From the NCBI RefSeq assembly GCF_009870125.1, contig NC_046683.1, forward strand, positions 63,627,869 to 63,691,868: a DNA stretch of 64,000 nucleotides, read 5' to 3'. The notes below the pieces were generated by a model. The model worked only from the letters and a program-made list of their open reading frames with translations. It did no database searches and was not told the origin of the DNA. Below are positions 45,901-60,900 of this stretch, piece by piece. The stretch is from Drosophila pseudoobscura (lineage: Eukaryota > Arthropoda > Insecta > Diptera > Drosophilidae). The position numbers and the translations under genes were made by a program. Numbering within the stretch: the stretch's first letter is position 1; every line of letters begins with the position of its first letter.

Positions 45901-48900
45901 CAAAATGCACTTTACACCAAAAGATAGACAGAGAGAGAGAGAAGGAGTGGGCAGTGGGCAGTGTGCAGTGTGCTAAGCGATCCTCATGATTTATTATAGA
46001 GAGCGAAACCTTTAGACAACATTTGCCAGCCGGCAGCTTTGTCTCATTAGCGTCTCGTCTCTGGACGTTAAGTGGTGCCAAATAGTAGACCAAGATGCCA
46101 CTTATATGAATATTGGCTCCCCTCACTTCTGTATCGGTATCTTTTGCTATATCTGTATCTTTCTCCCTTAGCTCTTGAAACTTCTCCCGTATCTATATCC
46201 CCTGGAACCTTCTGCGGTATCTTTATTTCCTTAAAATTCTTGCTGTATCTTTAGCTCTGAAAAGCCTTCCTTTATCTCCATTTCTTGTATCTATAGCTCT
46301 TGAAATCTCTCCTGTATCTGTATCTCTCCCGTTAGCCCCCTCCTGTATCCGCTGTATCTCTCTTGGAACACCCCTCTTGTATCTGTATCTGTAGCTGTAT
46401 CTTTCTTGAAACCTCTCTCTCTCTCTCCACCTTTCACGCCTTGGCTGACAAGTTTCCAATTGCATTTTGCCGGCCAACTGAAACTATTTTCGTGCTCTGC
46501 TTGGCAGCAACAAAAGCGGGGCCTAACAGATGCTCAGATACATTTACAAACTACAGATGGCGTTGCCGAGATGCAGATACATTAACGGCCCACTCAAATT
46601 ACGCTGTCACATGCGCGAAAAACGAATGAAAAACGAAAAATGGCCAAGGCAGCATAATAGAAATGTCTACCAGCACTTTGTGTGTGCGTGTGTGTGTGGA
46701 TACGTTTGTATCTTGTATCTGTACGCCCAGCATTTCCGTTTGGGGCACATTTCCGGCTACGGGCCCTTTCTGCGCATGCGTGCGGCGCGCTGTTGAATTA
46801 TATTTGCTTTTAGAAAATGTATCCGCATATCTTACAGATACACTTCACTTGTCTTTCGTTCTTTGGTGGGTGCTCTTCATTTTATTTATGACTTTTACGC
46901 GTGTGGAATTTTTAGCCATCAAATTTTGCATTTTACGATCGTAAACATCTCTCTGTCGCACTCTCCTGCTTCCCATTCAGGGCTCGTATTTATCCCCCAT
47001 AAAATGCTTTTTATGTGATCTTTTTATGCATAAAATTAGCTCTCGAATGAAGCTATTTATTGGTTATTTGTTTCCGTTCTGCAAAAGGGTTTCTGTTTCT
47101 GGCAGGGATCTCTCCTCCCATGATTCGCCGCTTCGTTTATTAAGTTTCTCCTCCAAAATTGAACATAATTCATAGATCGATTAGCCTTTCATTCCGTCTG
47201 TCCCCTGCCCTCCCCTTCTCTGACACGAAGAACCCCAAAAAGTGGCCCCTCATTAGTGCCCCTTCTGTTGGACCCTTCCGCTGTCCAAAGAGGGTTTCGA
47301 TACGATTCTCGAAATGCCAACCATTTCCTGTCATTGAAAGCGCACGCTGCGCCACGGATGGCCAACACACGAAAGTATCTTTCGCGTCTCGCTTGGACAA
47401 GACGTTGTTGTGATTTCAATTATTAACGCTTCCTGGTGGGGATCATTAGGCCAGACTCCAGGGACTCCAGAGAGACAGGAAACTGCCTTCCCATTATCAT
47501 TATACTCATACTTATACTTATACTTATTATTATTACAATTTTAATTGTTTTAAATGACGTTTTTTGTTTGTTTCTTGTTCTCTTCTTGCTTTTCGGTGAC
47601 GCCCTTAGATATGCAACAATTTTGGCATTCGATGTGAAAATCGAACGCGAAGCCCAGGAAATGGCCGAATCGCTGGGCGTGAAAATATTCCAAGCGGACA
47701 TTATCTATCATCTGTTCGATAAATTCACCGCCTACCGTGATGAACTGAAGCAAAAGAAACGCGAGGAGTTCCGTTCCATAGCCGTCTTCCCATGCAAGCT
47801 ACGGGTAAGTGGACCGATCGAGAGAGATCTCCAGAGGATGGTACTACTCCCGATGTCATTATGGGTATTATTATTTTAATGTGGGCTTTTCCCCCCCTTT
47901 GGCCCTGCCCCCATCCGCACCTCGCGCACATCGCGCACAGGTGTAAAATGCAATCCAAGCGACTTGCACTTGGGGTATCTCCAGCTGTGACCTAATGATG
48001 CTTCAGGCCAGCAGAATGAGAACACAGCCAAGAGAGAAGCGAACCACTCAACAAGCGATTAAAGCCTTAGTCGATCCACAACCAATGCCTAGTGCCCAGA
48101 GCCCAGGGCCCAGAGCCAGACGCCTGCATCTCTCACGTCCACACTTCCTGCTCAAATAATGCTTTTAAACAGCGTATTTGATTTATAGGCAATCATTAGA
48201 TTATGGTCGTATGCAAGATCCCCACACACACACACAGACACACATCCAGATGGGGCTCTGGCTCCCACTGTGCTGGTAATTGGACACACAGCTGTTCCCC
48301 CACAGTATCCCACTAGAACGATGGTAGATATAGGAGGAGCCTATGCACCTAGCCTCTAGACAAGCCGAGGCATCGTCTCCCAGAGACCCAGAGACTTCTT
48401 CTTGTTTTTGTAATAACAATGACGTTGTTTTAGTTTGAGTTATTAACTCGCCTTCTGTCTTAAGGAGCTGGCCAGCCACCAGTCAGTGCATGGTGGAATG
48501 GGTCTGTCTGTCCGTCTGTTCGTCTCTCTGTTTGCCGGAGAGAAAACGTGTTCTTTGGGCCACTTTTTCTAGTCCACTGTGGCTCGGTTTCGATACCATT
48601 TTCTATGTCGGCTGTGGCGCTGCTGCTGCAGGCGGCATCCCATTTGAGGCCTTCTTCTACCAACAGTTGACGCAACGGAAATTAAGTTGTTCTTCGGCGG
48701 TTTTCTTGTACGCTGGTTTTTCCTCTGGGTTCAGCCACAACGAAGCTACAAAGCGCTACAAAAATGAGTCTCAACTAGAAAAAGAAACTTGAAGATTCTT
48801 TGAAGAAAGAATTCCCAAAAGACTTCCCTATAGATGCTTCAGAAAAACAATCCATAAAAAGAGATACTTCAGAAAGAGATGCCCAAAAGATTCGATCTCA

Positions 48901-51900
48901 CAAATGCCCTACGCACTTCTCACACGCACTTTTTCATGATTTTCTTTGATCGCTAAGAAGTTTTCCCACAAAAAGTAACTAAAGGATCTTCCTAGAACCT
49001 TTGAAGCCCTGATTTGTATTCCTTAATCCATTAAAATTAGTAGTTTTCTTAGTTCTTCCTGAAAGTTGTTGTAATAAAGAACTTTACCGAAAAACAAACA
49101 AACCCCAACTGTAGGGTGCTCTTAGATCTGGTAGATCTTCTGAAGAACGGCATCAAGTTGTTATGCTATCCTATCGACAGAGCCAGTGCTGGCCATCGCA
49201 TCGCCTTAGCCACCATAATTATTAGACATTATTTAAAAAGTAGTTAAGAGCCGGCCGCCCATCGTTATCGATGGTAGCCGCTTATTAGTTGTGCCTAGGC
49301 CTAAGAAATGATAGGTATCTTTCAGTCATTGATCTAATTCTCTCTCTCTCTCTTTCTCTCTGTTCTTCGCATCTTTTAGATACTGCCACAATTCATATTC
49401 AACAGCCGGGATCCCATTGTGATGGGCGTTATGGTGGAGAATGGCATTGTCAAAGTGGGAACACCGATTTGTGTGCCCAGCAAGGAGGTAAGTGACTGAT
49501 AGTCCCTAGCGCATGTCTAGCGCACAATCTATAACTATATTGGCATAGCACACAAAAGGTTCCATTGTGATTGGGAGATTGGAGATCATCAATGTAGATC
49601 TCTCGCGCCATCAGCGCACAATGAAAGTCCTTTGTGTGTGTGTGGGTCCGGCCTCTGTGAGGCCTCTGAAAATCGTGTCAAGTACTCGTACCACTCGTCC
49701 CTCGTACGGCTGTTTGTTTGGCTTTGCTACCTTTTGCGTGGCAAGCCTTTCATTGTTGACACAGGTGTTGTTGTGTCTCCGACCCGACCGATCCGATCCG
49801 TGGTGTTCCGTGATGCAATTGTTGTGTGGCACATAATTATTAGCTCATCGCCGATACGAAATTGCGACGCAAAATTCATTCGTTTTGAAATTCTTTCATA
49901 ATTAAAGCAAAACGTCTTGAAGTTCCAATTATGAGGGGGATGAGGGGGGATGGACAACGAAGACGACACTCATTTCAATTTATGCGCTGACATGTCCTGT
50001 TTCCCGTCAACGACAACTGTTTCCTCTCGAAAGACAACAACAAACCATCGATGATGGCTACTTCTTTTGCCGCTTCGATCTGCTTCGAAGCTAAAGGGTT
50101 TCTTCTCTCCTGTGCTTGACTTTCGACTTGAAAGCACCACAAGGAGAAGGAGACTCGGAGGAGCAGGAGGATCGAGTGGTGGAGCCAGCCGGCTGGCAGG
50201 CATCGCATCGCATCGCATGGCATGGCATGGCATTCATTGGCAATTATAACTTCCTCAATTATCCACAGAGAGCAGAGCAGAGCAGAGCTCTGCTAAGCTG
50301 TGCGCTTCCCGTCATTCATCGTCATTCTTTTTAACGTTCTCCTTTACTCCTTCTTCTCTCCACCTCTCTACCTCTACCTCTACCTCTATCTTTCTTTCCT
50401 TCTTTCTTTTTTTTTTTTGCTGCTGTTGTTGTTGCGCTTCTTACTTTTTCTGCAAAGTTTTAAAACAGATTTTTTTTTTAGTAGATTGCCCTATCTTTTG
50501 TGGGCATAGGTTTTTCCTAGAAGATTATATATTTTATGATGATATTTGCTTTGGGAATTTTTCTTTGTGGTTTTTCAAGCTTTTTTTGGGAAAACTTTGG
50601 TATAAATGGGATTCTCCATACATATATCTAATCTATTTTTGTTGAATATATATCTCTAGGAATTATTATGAGTACCAATGACATACCCATTGACGATTTT
50701 ATAATACTTTAATCTTTTTTTTTCTGGTTCTTCAAAAGTCAAAACTTTCCTAGGAAAAACATAGGACAAGAAAGAGTCAGAAATACTTGGATAGACCATA
50801 GATTTTGCGAGAGTCTTTTTTTTAAATTAAATTTGATTTTAATCTGTGCAGTTTCAAAGTATCTTTGAGAACACAAAAGATCCAAATATGATATTTCTAT
50901 AGGAAAAAAAAGAGTCCAACATCTAGCTGAAGCATTTTATGATGCAGACCGGCCGAGGGGCACTGCCGCATGACGCCCAACACGAGTAACCGCATCGATC
51001 GCTGACATTTAGAGGCTGTTTTAACTGGCCCTTCCAAAAGGGTACTCCAATCCATCTTTCATTTCATTTCTTTAGGGTATTTTAGAAGTCACCAGAAATC
51101 AAGTCTGTTCTGCTGCCTCCCTGGTCGCCTGGTGCCCTGGCTGCCGCCTTGATCCAATTCTACTTTAGATCTGCACGTTATTTTCTGCCCCAAAGAATGC
51201 TGGGCTTTGTCGCTTTTGTGCCCCTGCCCCATGCCCCATGCCCAATGCCTCCTGCTTGGCTTTTTTTTTTGTTGCCTTTGCCTTTGCCTTTTGCCATTTC
51301 CGTTGACTTTCAGGGGGAGCTCGTCGAATCGTCCAAGAGGATGGTCCCCGGGATGTGGATGGGACTGGTACTGGGACCCCCATCTCTCTCTCTCTCTCTT
51401 TCTCTGTGTCGCTCTGTCTCAGCGACAACTTCCTTTCGTATCTTTTGATGGCAACGGCTGCTGTTGCTGTTGCGGCGGCTGCGCATGCGTGCCACAGAAG
51501 ACCCTGCCTGCCAGATGGTCGGTCTCTGGTCTCTGGTCTCTGGTCTCCGGTCTCCGGTCTCTCCCGGCCCTTGCCTGGCCGGGCCCGTTGATTACATTTA
51601 TTAATTATATAATTAAATCTGTAATAGCAGGGCCAATGCGGCTGCTGCTCCTTCCCCTATGCTGATCTGATCACTTGGGTCTCTGTCTTTTGTTTCTCTG
51701 CGTCTCGCGTGTAATTGTTTTGCTGTGTGTCCGGGCCCCGAAACATCCGTTCTCACACGCATTTTTGGACAACGACAACGACAGCCATCAGCCATCAAAC
51801 CACTTCCACTTCCCGTTTTGGGGTTTGTCATTACACTTTCACGACGAAAAGAGGTTCAAACAGGTGGAGTGGAGTCGTCCACTAGCCGCAGCAACCCTTA

Positions 51901-54900
51901 ACCTCCCTGAGCCTGAGCCTCCCCTGGGGGCACTGAAAGTGTCACAATTTGGTAACCAGATACGAGAGTCTGACTGCATTTTATGGGGGTTAATCACAGG
52001 TTGAGGGTTGAATGGACGGACGGCTAGCCACACGGGTTCATTGATTGGCAGGGGTGATTGAGGTGAGCTAAGGTGATTGATCCAGAGGGCACTTCGTCAC
52101 GGAAGTTCTGCAGTTCAAACTTAGCCACCGACCGAGGGGCACTAGTGCATTACGCGCGAGATATCAGCGGCTCAATGATGAGAGATCGAGATTTTCCATC
52201 TTGTAGATCTTTTACTCATCTTTTGATTCCCGATTCTCCATCTCTAACAATGGACTGTCGTCTACCAAAAGATATTTCCAAAGATGTCAAGTTTTATATT
52301 AAGATCAGTCCCTAGATCACTTCTCAAGCCTTGGAGCCTTCAACAGTTGTCTTCAATCTGGTGTCTGTCTCCCGCAAAAGATTGATCTTTGGGTCTCAGA
52401 TCACTTCCTCTTTAATCCCAAACGAAAATTTCAATTAAATTTCGCTCTTGCCAGGGAATTGTTGGGATCATCCTACTACCTTTAGCCATATGGCCATAGC
52501 CTTGGGGGTCATTGCAGCTAATTAAGCAGCGATCTGCTGTTCTCTGTTTTTTTATCCCACACTCTCATCAGATCCGCCTCGGAAGGAGGGGCTCGTACTA
52601 CATCAAAGAGTTTCACTTTATCGAGGCACAATCTAAGCCACAAGAGCACACGCCCCACTCTCGCACTCTTGGCATTCATTCGCATTCGCATGGGATACGA
52701 TACGATACGATACGATCCCAACTGATCCGATCCGAAGCGATCCTCCATTCAAATCTCCCACTGACATCAGGCGGAATACATTTATTTTTCGTTGGTTTTT
52801 GCGTTTGCTTTTGCTGCTTTTTCCCCGCGGTTTCTGAGGGGCCTGTGCACTTAAAAACAGCAAAACAGCAAACGGAAGTTGGAGGCGTTACCCAGCGCCA
52901 AATCCAAATCCGTCCAGATCCGTCCGTCCGTCCTTCTGTCCGTCCGTCCGTCTGTCCGTCCGTCTGTCAGTCACTTAACATATGGACGATGTGTATATGT
53001 GTCTACGAGGGCAATTTATATCTACTCCACAGACGCGGAGAGGCGCAGCTACAGGGGAGGGCTATATAGAGGGGGAGATCTATGGCTAAAGACGGTCTTT
53101 AAAACCGAGTCTGTGGCCAGGCGAATTGGTTGCCAGATCACTTGCAGATCGTCTTGCATATGTTGTATATAGATATTACTTGCAGCAGGCCTGGCCTGCT
53201 TGCCCCCTCCTCCCAAAAAACCGCAAGACACAAACCAGAAATCTGCTGGCAAGAGACAGGGAGACAGTGGCAGAGAGGGGGGGCAGAGAGAGTGAAGAGG
53301 CACAGGCGATCGATATCTTTTAATATTTTCATTCATGCCTCAAGTGTTTGCTGTAGCGGAAATGAAAGCTCATTCAGTGTTGCTGCTGATGTTGCTGCTG
53401 GTTTTTTGTTAATTAAATGCCTCTGGGGTTTTCGATTTACTTGAATATACACCACGACTACCAATATATGTATATTTATATATATATATATATATATGTA
53501 TAAAGAGGTAGCCGTTTGCCTTCGATCGGGGGACTGCATGTTGATCTTGGGCTAATTTATGGGCTGCTGCTGTTGGGAGACTTAAGTAGGTAAGGGATTC
53601 GCTCTCTTCCCTCCTTCTCCCAACTCTCATCATATATGTATGCCTCTTCATTATATCTCTGGGATCTGTGTGTGTGTGTGTGTGTGTGCCTTGGCATTTA
53701 TGTATAAGATTTAAGTATTATTTTCTTTGGGTGTTTGCCTCCAATTGTTAAGCCTCTTCATGGCTTATGACTTCCGTTGTCGCCTCGAAATGGGACTGGT
53801 AATGGGAATGGGTATGCCCGGTGCCTATTTTGAATGATTCTCTCGAGTGACGTTGTGATCGACGTCTTAACGGGGGCTTAGGCATTGTCTATGGCGGGGA
53901 AAAGGAAAGAAAATTTAATTGTATCTGTGAATGAATGGGCTTCAAGTAGACATTATTCAAACATCATCTTTAGATATTATGCTTTAAACTGTATAAGCGA
54001 TCTGTGATTGGGCTTTCTTTTACTTAAATATAATCCTAAACTTTTCTACAAAATTCTCTTTATTTTTGGTAAAAATATATCTTAAAGCTAATCCCCGATT
54101 GGTCTCAAAGCAAACCCTATATTAATGATGAACCTCTGCTAAAAATTATCCAAGAATTGTTGAAATATAATCTCTTTATTCGATTTACACTTTTCGAACG
54201 TTTTTTTCGAGCCACAATACGCGATATCTGGGTACACGTAGGTAGTAAATGTATCTCTCTCTATGTATCTCTAGATGGATGGATCTCCTTCGTATTTGCA
54301 GCCCATAAACTCTCAAAAGAGTATCTACTTATCTCTTAAGAGATCTCCTTCCATACCATTATCTCTCCACAGAGTATCTGTCTATCTACCTCTTCATAGA
54401 TCCTCTCGGTCTCTACTTCACTTGACACTTTCTCATGTGTATGCCTCTCCTACCACGTTTTGGATCGACAACTGCGTCATCTTTTCTGTGGCATGAATTG
54501 AAATCCGTTTTACGGCTGTACGTGTGCCACAAAGGAACACTTTAAACAATGCCACAACAAGGGGCAAGCAGCAAGCGGCAAGCGGCAATAATGATGATGC
54601 GGATGATGTAGATGATGGAGCGATAGAAACAGCGCTAAGAACCGGAACAAGTAATTAAATTACAAAAGAAGTTGCAGCTGAAAGAGAGGCACAGCACAGC
54701 AGAGCAGAGCAGAGCAGAGAACCGCCTGCGGAAGCGGATTGAGCAGCAGCTGGTCTGGCAGTGCCCCGCAGCGACAGCAGAACGGAAGCAGAGCGGAAGT
54801 GAATGCTTCCGCACGTAGAGAATGAATGGAAAAAAGGGGCGGGGGAAGCAGCTGGAGAGAGAGCGTGGAGTACTCCTGGCAGAAGTGTGCTGTGCAGCGG

Positions 54901-57900
54901 GGAGGGGCACGCTGTATCCTTAAAGAGTGCATCCGGAAGTGCAGGAAGTCGAGGAAATGGCAGGAACAGTGCCATGGGTCGGGGGCAGGGGGCAGGGGGA
55001 AGTGGTATGCAACAACCCCTAAAACCCGATAAGGCAGGTGGTGCTCTGCGCTTTGTACGTGCCGGAAATTCTACTTATGAATGAAATGGGATTTTTTTTT
55101 ATGAATGAACAGAACACAGATACAGCAAAAGCAGCAGCAGCAGCAGCAGAACCGGCATATTCATCTACGAGATACATTTGTATCTTATTATGATAAGCAG
55201 GCAACGGAGGAGAGCATTTCACAATAGAAACAGAACATGTGGGCGCACTCTGCCATGGCAAATGGGGTACCTCTATCGTATCTCCACTGTATCTCAATGG
55301 GCATATTGTGCCTGTGTGTGTGTGTTTCTATCAGATACAGATACAATTAAGAGCTTTTAATATAAAATAGAGCAAACAGACCATAACAAAAAACCCAGAG
55401 ACACAAAAAGGCGATTCATGAATGAAAAAGTAGAAACACAAATATTACTTTTCTATAGATACATTTTCAAATGGAGGGGGAGACAGAGAGGAAAGCTGCA
55501 GATGAAATATAATTATATTTTTAGACTGTATTTGATTGGTTTTGTTATCCCACTAAAATCTGTGAACATTCATCTCTCAAAACCCAACCAATCTGTGTTT
55601 TGGTTAACACTCTTTAAGCCCTCTTTGAGGCAACGATTTCCAGGGTAAAATCCAACCCATTCTGAACGTTTTTCCACATAACTGTAAGTGCCTGGCCATG
55701 TATCTACGTGTGTACACATGGAAAAGTATCTGTCTATCCGCATAGAGGTGTATCCGTGTGTCTGTGCGCCTAGCTTTCGTTTCATTCATAAAAATGCTTA
55801 TTTCCTGTTGTACCGTACACGTCCAGAGCGTCGTGTTTCGTCGTGGTCGTGGTCGTCGTCGTCGTTGTCGTCGTTGTCGTCGCTGTCGTTGTCGTTGTCT
55901 ATGGGGTTTGCACAGTCATAAAAATACCCTATAGTTACTCTGTCCTCTATAGATACAAACCTAGACACGCACACATATGGAGAGAGTCATTCGGGCAAAC
56001 GATAAGATAATAAAATCCGCTTAGATACGCGCTAATATTTCTTCTTTCTTCTTTTTTTTTTTTGCGCGCCGCGTCTTTTGCTGCCTTCCCTGCTGTAGAT
56101 GTATCTGTTACTCTCTGTGTATCCGTATCTATGAGTGCTTTATATATTTATTTTACTATGAAAATAAACAGCGCAGCGGCCAGGCACCACCAGAAACAGC
56201 AACAGCAACAATGGCTCTGCGATTACAAATGGCAATTGCAATAAAAGCAGCAGCAACAACAAAAGAAATTAGCGTAATTAGCAAATTACTCGACGACTGT
56301 TTTTTTTTGTCCCCCCCCCCGCCCTCTTTGTTGGTCTCTCTGTGTCTTTGGCTTTTTGATATACTCTTTAAAGTGGGTATTGTGGACTTTGAGGTGCCTT
56401 TTGAAAGGGAGAAAGTTAAGAGGTTTCCCAGAAGATTCGGTTTCCATCGAGATAAACTTGGGGTAGATAATGAATCATTCACCAATCTTGTATTTTGTGG
56501 AAAGCAGCATGAAACGGACTTCATAAGATCTGTATCATATAGTTTTTAAAGTAAAATTGGTCTTACTTCTAAGGATAATCAAAGGAAATCTTCACTTCTG
56601 ATATTTGATGTGTTTTCACATATCTTACGTAAGTTTAATCATAGTCGGAAGACTTTTATGTAAAATTTGGAAGAAAAACTCATTGATTTTCAAACAATCG
56701 AAGCACAAACTTTGCAAATTTTAGTTTACAACATTTCTACATATATTTGAATACATCCAACGATTCAACTTCTGTGCCAAGAACTTCATTATAGCAAAAC
56801 AAACAGTTCTATAAGTGTATCTAAAGCTGCGGCTCCCCAAAGTCAACCTTTCTATCTTTGCCTTGTCTTTGTCTTTGTTTTTTTGTGTTTATTTTGCCAT
56901 TTGCCTTTTGTTTTTGTATCTTGGAAATTGACGTCGTCGTTGTGGGTTTTATTTTGCTTGGTCGGTCAGTTGGTCGCCTTCGTCACATTTCAGTTCAGTT
57001 CAGTTTTTCTTGGGCCGGAAATGCTGAATTTGCACACAAAAACCCGACAGGGGGCGGGGGGCGTGGACAGGGGGGGCAAATGGCATTAAAAATGTTCTTA
57101 TTTCCCCTCCGCTGCCTTCTGCCTTCTGGCAATCATTCTTCTTCTTCTGGCTGGTGTTTTCTCCCATTTACACGCGCACCCCAAAAATAAATAATACTTA
57201 ATTGACGCTTGTTTAATCGTGGGGAGCCCTGGTCTGAGCCACACAACTTTCCTAGACCGCTGCGACTACGATATGGAACACCTACGCGAAAATTCTACAA
57301 CTAAATGGAACGGCACGAAAAACGGCTGAGAGTCCAATTGTCTGTTGAGATTCATTTGAGGTTGTTTGAGTGCCATGTCTTGGGGTCTAAGTCAGCTAAA
57401 TGCTGAAGAGATTAAGTGGTTGGCAAAGTAATAGGTAGGAAAAACATTTACCCAAAAGCTGTTACTAGTAGAAAGAAACCTTTTCTTATAAGCTATAGAC
57501 GAGAAAATGCAACCGACCGAAGAGCACTGCCGCATGACACGGGGGAAACAGAAAACGATCTCCCGAAAAACACTATTCCTCAAATATTTTGCCATTTCGA
57601 ACACCTGTTTTCAATTAAATTGCCTCCCACTTTAGATAAACCTCTTCCTGTTTGAATCTATGTATGCTTTGTTTTTGTATAGATGTTCTTTTTATTGGGT
57701 AGTGGGAAAAAACCGCTCCACTCGAACAATCGTTGAATGCGATTTTATTGCCTCTTACCTGACAAGAGGCGTGACAAGAAGTTTTGTGAGCAGAGAGCCA
57801 GAGAGCCGACAAGGCAACAAAAATAAGAAAATACATATTAATACCAGCCATTAAAGACAGGCATTGAACTTGATACGCATTCAGATGATAACTCTAGCCA

Positions 57901-60900
57901 GCCCACTACTCATTCACACATACACTCACCGCTCACCGCCTCACCACTCACCCCGTCATTCATACACTCACTCTTGTGACTTTCGGTGCGCATTCACTTC
58001 CGCTCGAGCAGAGTCCACAGAGCGCTCTCGATTGCATTTTAGTGTGGCCTTCGTTTGGCCCATTCGGGGTCTTGTTATCGCATTGGCGAGCGATTGTTTT
58101 TGCCCTCTTATCGATGACTTTGATCGGTCTCCCGCATGTGTGCGTGTGCGTGTGTGTGTTTCATTCATTTCACATTCATTCAGGGCTGGGCTGGGCTGGG
58201 CTGGTCGGCGGCATAATTGATTGTTTTGCACTTGGATTAATTTGTATCAGTGGGCCTTCAATGTGTTCCCCCCTCGTTCTCATTATTCGCATTATTGATA
58301 CGAGTATTACTGATTAATAAACAAAGCCCAGCTGTGCGACGAGGTATCGATCAAGTATTTCCGATGTCCGATAAGAAAACTCGAAACAATAATCAATGAA
58401 TTTTAATATTCGACACTTCTCGAGTGTACTCCCTCGAATAATCATTTTCCTAATCGAATGGAAAGATTTCCCTATGTCTGGAGTAGGTCTTTAACACCTT
58501 GGCTGGCAACAGACAACAAACAACAACCGACACCCACATTTGTGTTTTGGTTTACTTGAATTTTGATGTTCATGATGACGATGATGATGTTTGCCCACAA
58601 ACTTCCTGTGAGTGAAAGATTTTCTTTTTGGGATTTCCAGTCTTCATCTCATCTTGGTCTCTTGGTATCTTGGTCTCTTCGCCTCCTACGAGTGTCGATT
58701 GTGGGCGTTGTGGGCGTCACTGCTGCATTCACCGCTTGAGATGCTAATGAGCATGACTAGACACATGGCCTCATGCCTCTGTTGGCGGTTGGCGGTTGTC
58801 GGTTGTTGGTTGGCCGTTGCCTGATGCCTGATGCCTTCTGATGCTGCGATGATGATGGCTAGGGGAAATGAGTGTCTGTCTTGCTTTGGCTTCGCTCTTG
58901 ACTTGACTTGGCTCATTTGATAGGTGTTGTTGGCATTGTTATTGCTGTTGAAAGCCTCGCCAGTGGTTGCTGTGTTGCGGTTTCTGTTGGGCGTTGCATG
59001 ACTTGAAATAAGCTGGAGTTTTGTGCAGGTCGCTGGAGGTGCTGAAAGCAGTTAGGGATGGGTGTAATGCATACAAAATATAAAAAATACTGAGAGAATA
59101 GTCTCTGTACATTCCAATTTGATTATGTTCTTGTATTTTAATAGTTTTTAAACCCTTTGTAACACTGTTGGTAGCCTGAATAAATGTACAACACTGTTTT
59201 ACTTTATTCTGTACATTTCAAACCAAAATTTGGGTTTCGTTAAGGTTTTTTCTTTAGGATAAAAAATAAGTAATGAAGGTGTATTGCAATAAAGACACCC
59301 TGTAACCCAAGTCATTACGCTTTCCAACACTATCAGCATAGAAAATAATTTAGCAATGCTGAAAAGACAATTTCTTAATTGCCATCGCTTAATCTTGCCC
59401 ACATTTTCCAGCACTGCTTGTCCCTAAGTATATTTGTCCAACACTGAAATAGGAAGAGTGAATCATTGCTCTATCCCATTTTCGTACTTATCAGTATATT
59501 CCCTTTTGTATATGAAATGTCCTTTATTTTTCAACACTTAAAGCCTCAATTATAGTTGTCCAACAGTGAGAAAGATGCAGCATCAATATACGCTTTTTCC
59601 AACACTGGCCCAGAGTATCATCATGCACAATCTCTTGACTCTCTCTCCCACTCTTCTTCTCCAAACCCCAACCCCCAACCATCTGTCGTTGCCTCCTCTT
59701 TAATGTTTGTGGGCAGCAGCAGCAGCCTCTGTGGCTCTCTAACGATGAGTGGGGTTATCTGCCGCTCTGGGCTCTGATCGTGATCATGTTCATAATGATG
59801 ATGTTCCTCAAATGTGGGGGCTCCCTCATACCTCCCTCCCCCTCTCACTTGGTGGCTAAACACTCGAATCAGCGACAAGTTCTTTCCGCTGGCTCTCTCT
59901 CTCTTGAAAACCATGACGTAGGCATGTTTGCCTGCAACAGCATGCCTCTAAAACCCGTCAAGAACCCAAAGACTGGAAGCCCAAAAGATTGAAAGAAATT
60001 GATGTTGTTGCTGATGTTGATAGAGAGGCTACTGTTTCTTGAAGGAGCCCACAATGGAGCAGAAGGCTGGCATTACTGACTCCAGCAGCATTTACTGATG
60101 ACGTTGTCAAACGCTGTACTCTTTCAGGGATTCCGTATGCACATAAAGCTTATATTTCTGGGTTAATTATCTCATTTAATTTAGTATTTCCTGCGAATGA
60201 ATTGTGTCGCCAAAACGATGTTTACTTTCCAAATAAAATATCACACAATCTACATATTTTTCTACTCGTATTGTTTGGCTCTATCTAACATTTCACAAGC
60301 ACCCCAATCACTTTTTTTTTTTGAACATTTTTCCAATTCGGTTTTAGTTGTTTTTGTTGCTGCCGCTGCTAATGTTTTCGGTTCATTCATGGCTCTCTTT
60401 TTTTTGGTTTGTTTTTTCAAAAATAGACGACATCCGGTCTGCATGAAAAATATAAATCATATTTTTAGATAAACGCCAATACACAGACACCAACAGACGG
60501 TCGTCTGTGCAGCGGCTCTGTCGGCCAGAAAAAATATCAACGAAAAAAACAAAAACAAAAAAAAAGAAACCGAATGTAAAATGTTGTTTTCATAGTCAAC
60601 TTGTTGTTTGGGTCTGTGGTGGAGGCCTCACGAGACGACCGACCCGTCCGACCCGACCCGCCCCGGCAACGTCATCGTCATCGAATTTTTCGTTTCGATG
60701 CCCCAAGAAAGAATTTTTGTTTGCAACAAATTTTACGGGGCTCAGAATGGAGAGAGGATAATTTATTAAATGGCAAAATAAGTTAAACAAAATGGGCTGA
60801 AAGGTGTACAGAGATTGTATCTTTAGCTGTAGGTAGCCACAGATTCTTCAAGTGATCTTTGCGATAGATCTCAGATCATAAAATATAGTGAGGTCTCTTC

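Noticed and set aside
52512-53069. 185-codon plus-strand open frame in the last eIF5B intron
   Set aside because: Composed of simple repeats (GATAC, GTCC) and low-complexity codons; no family resemblance.
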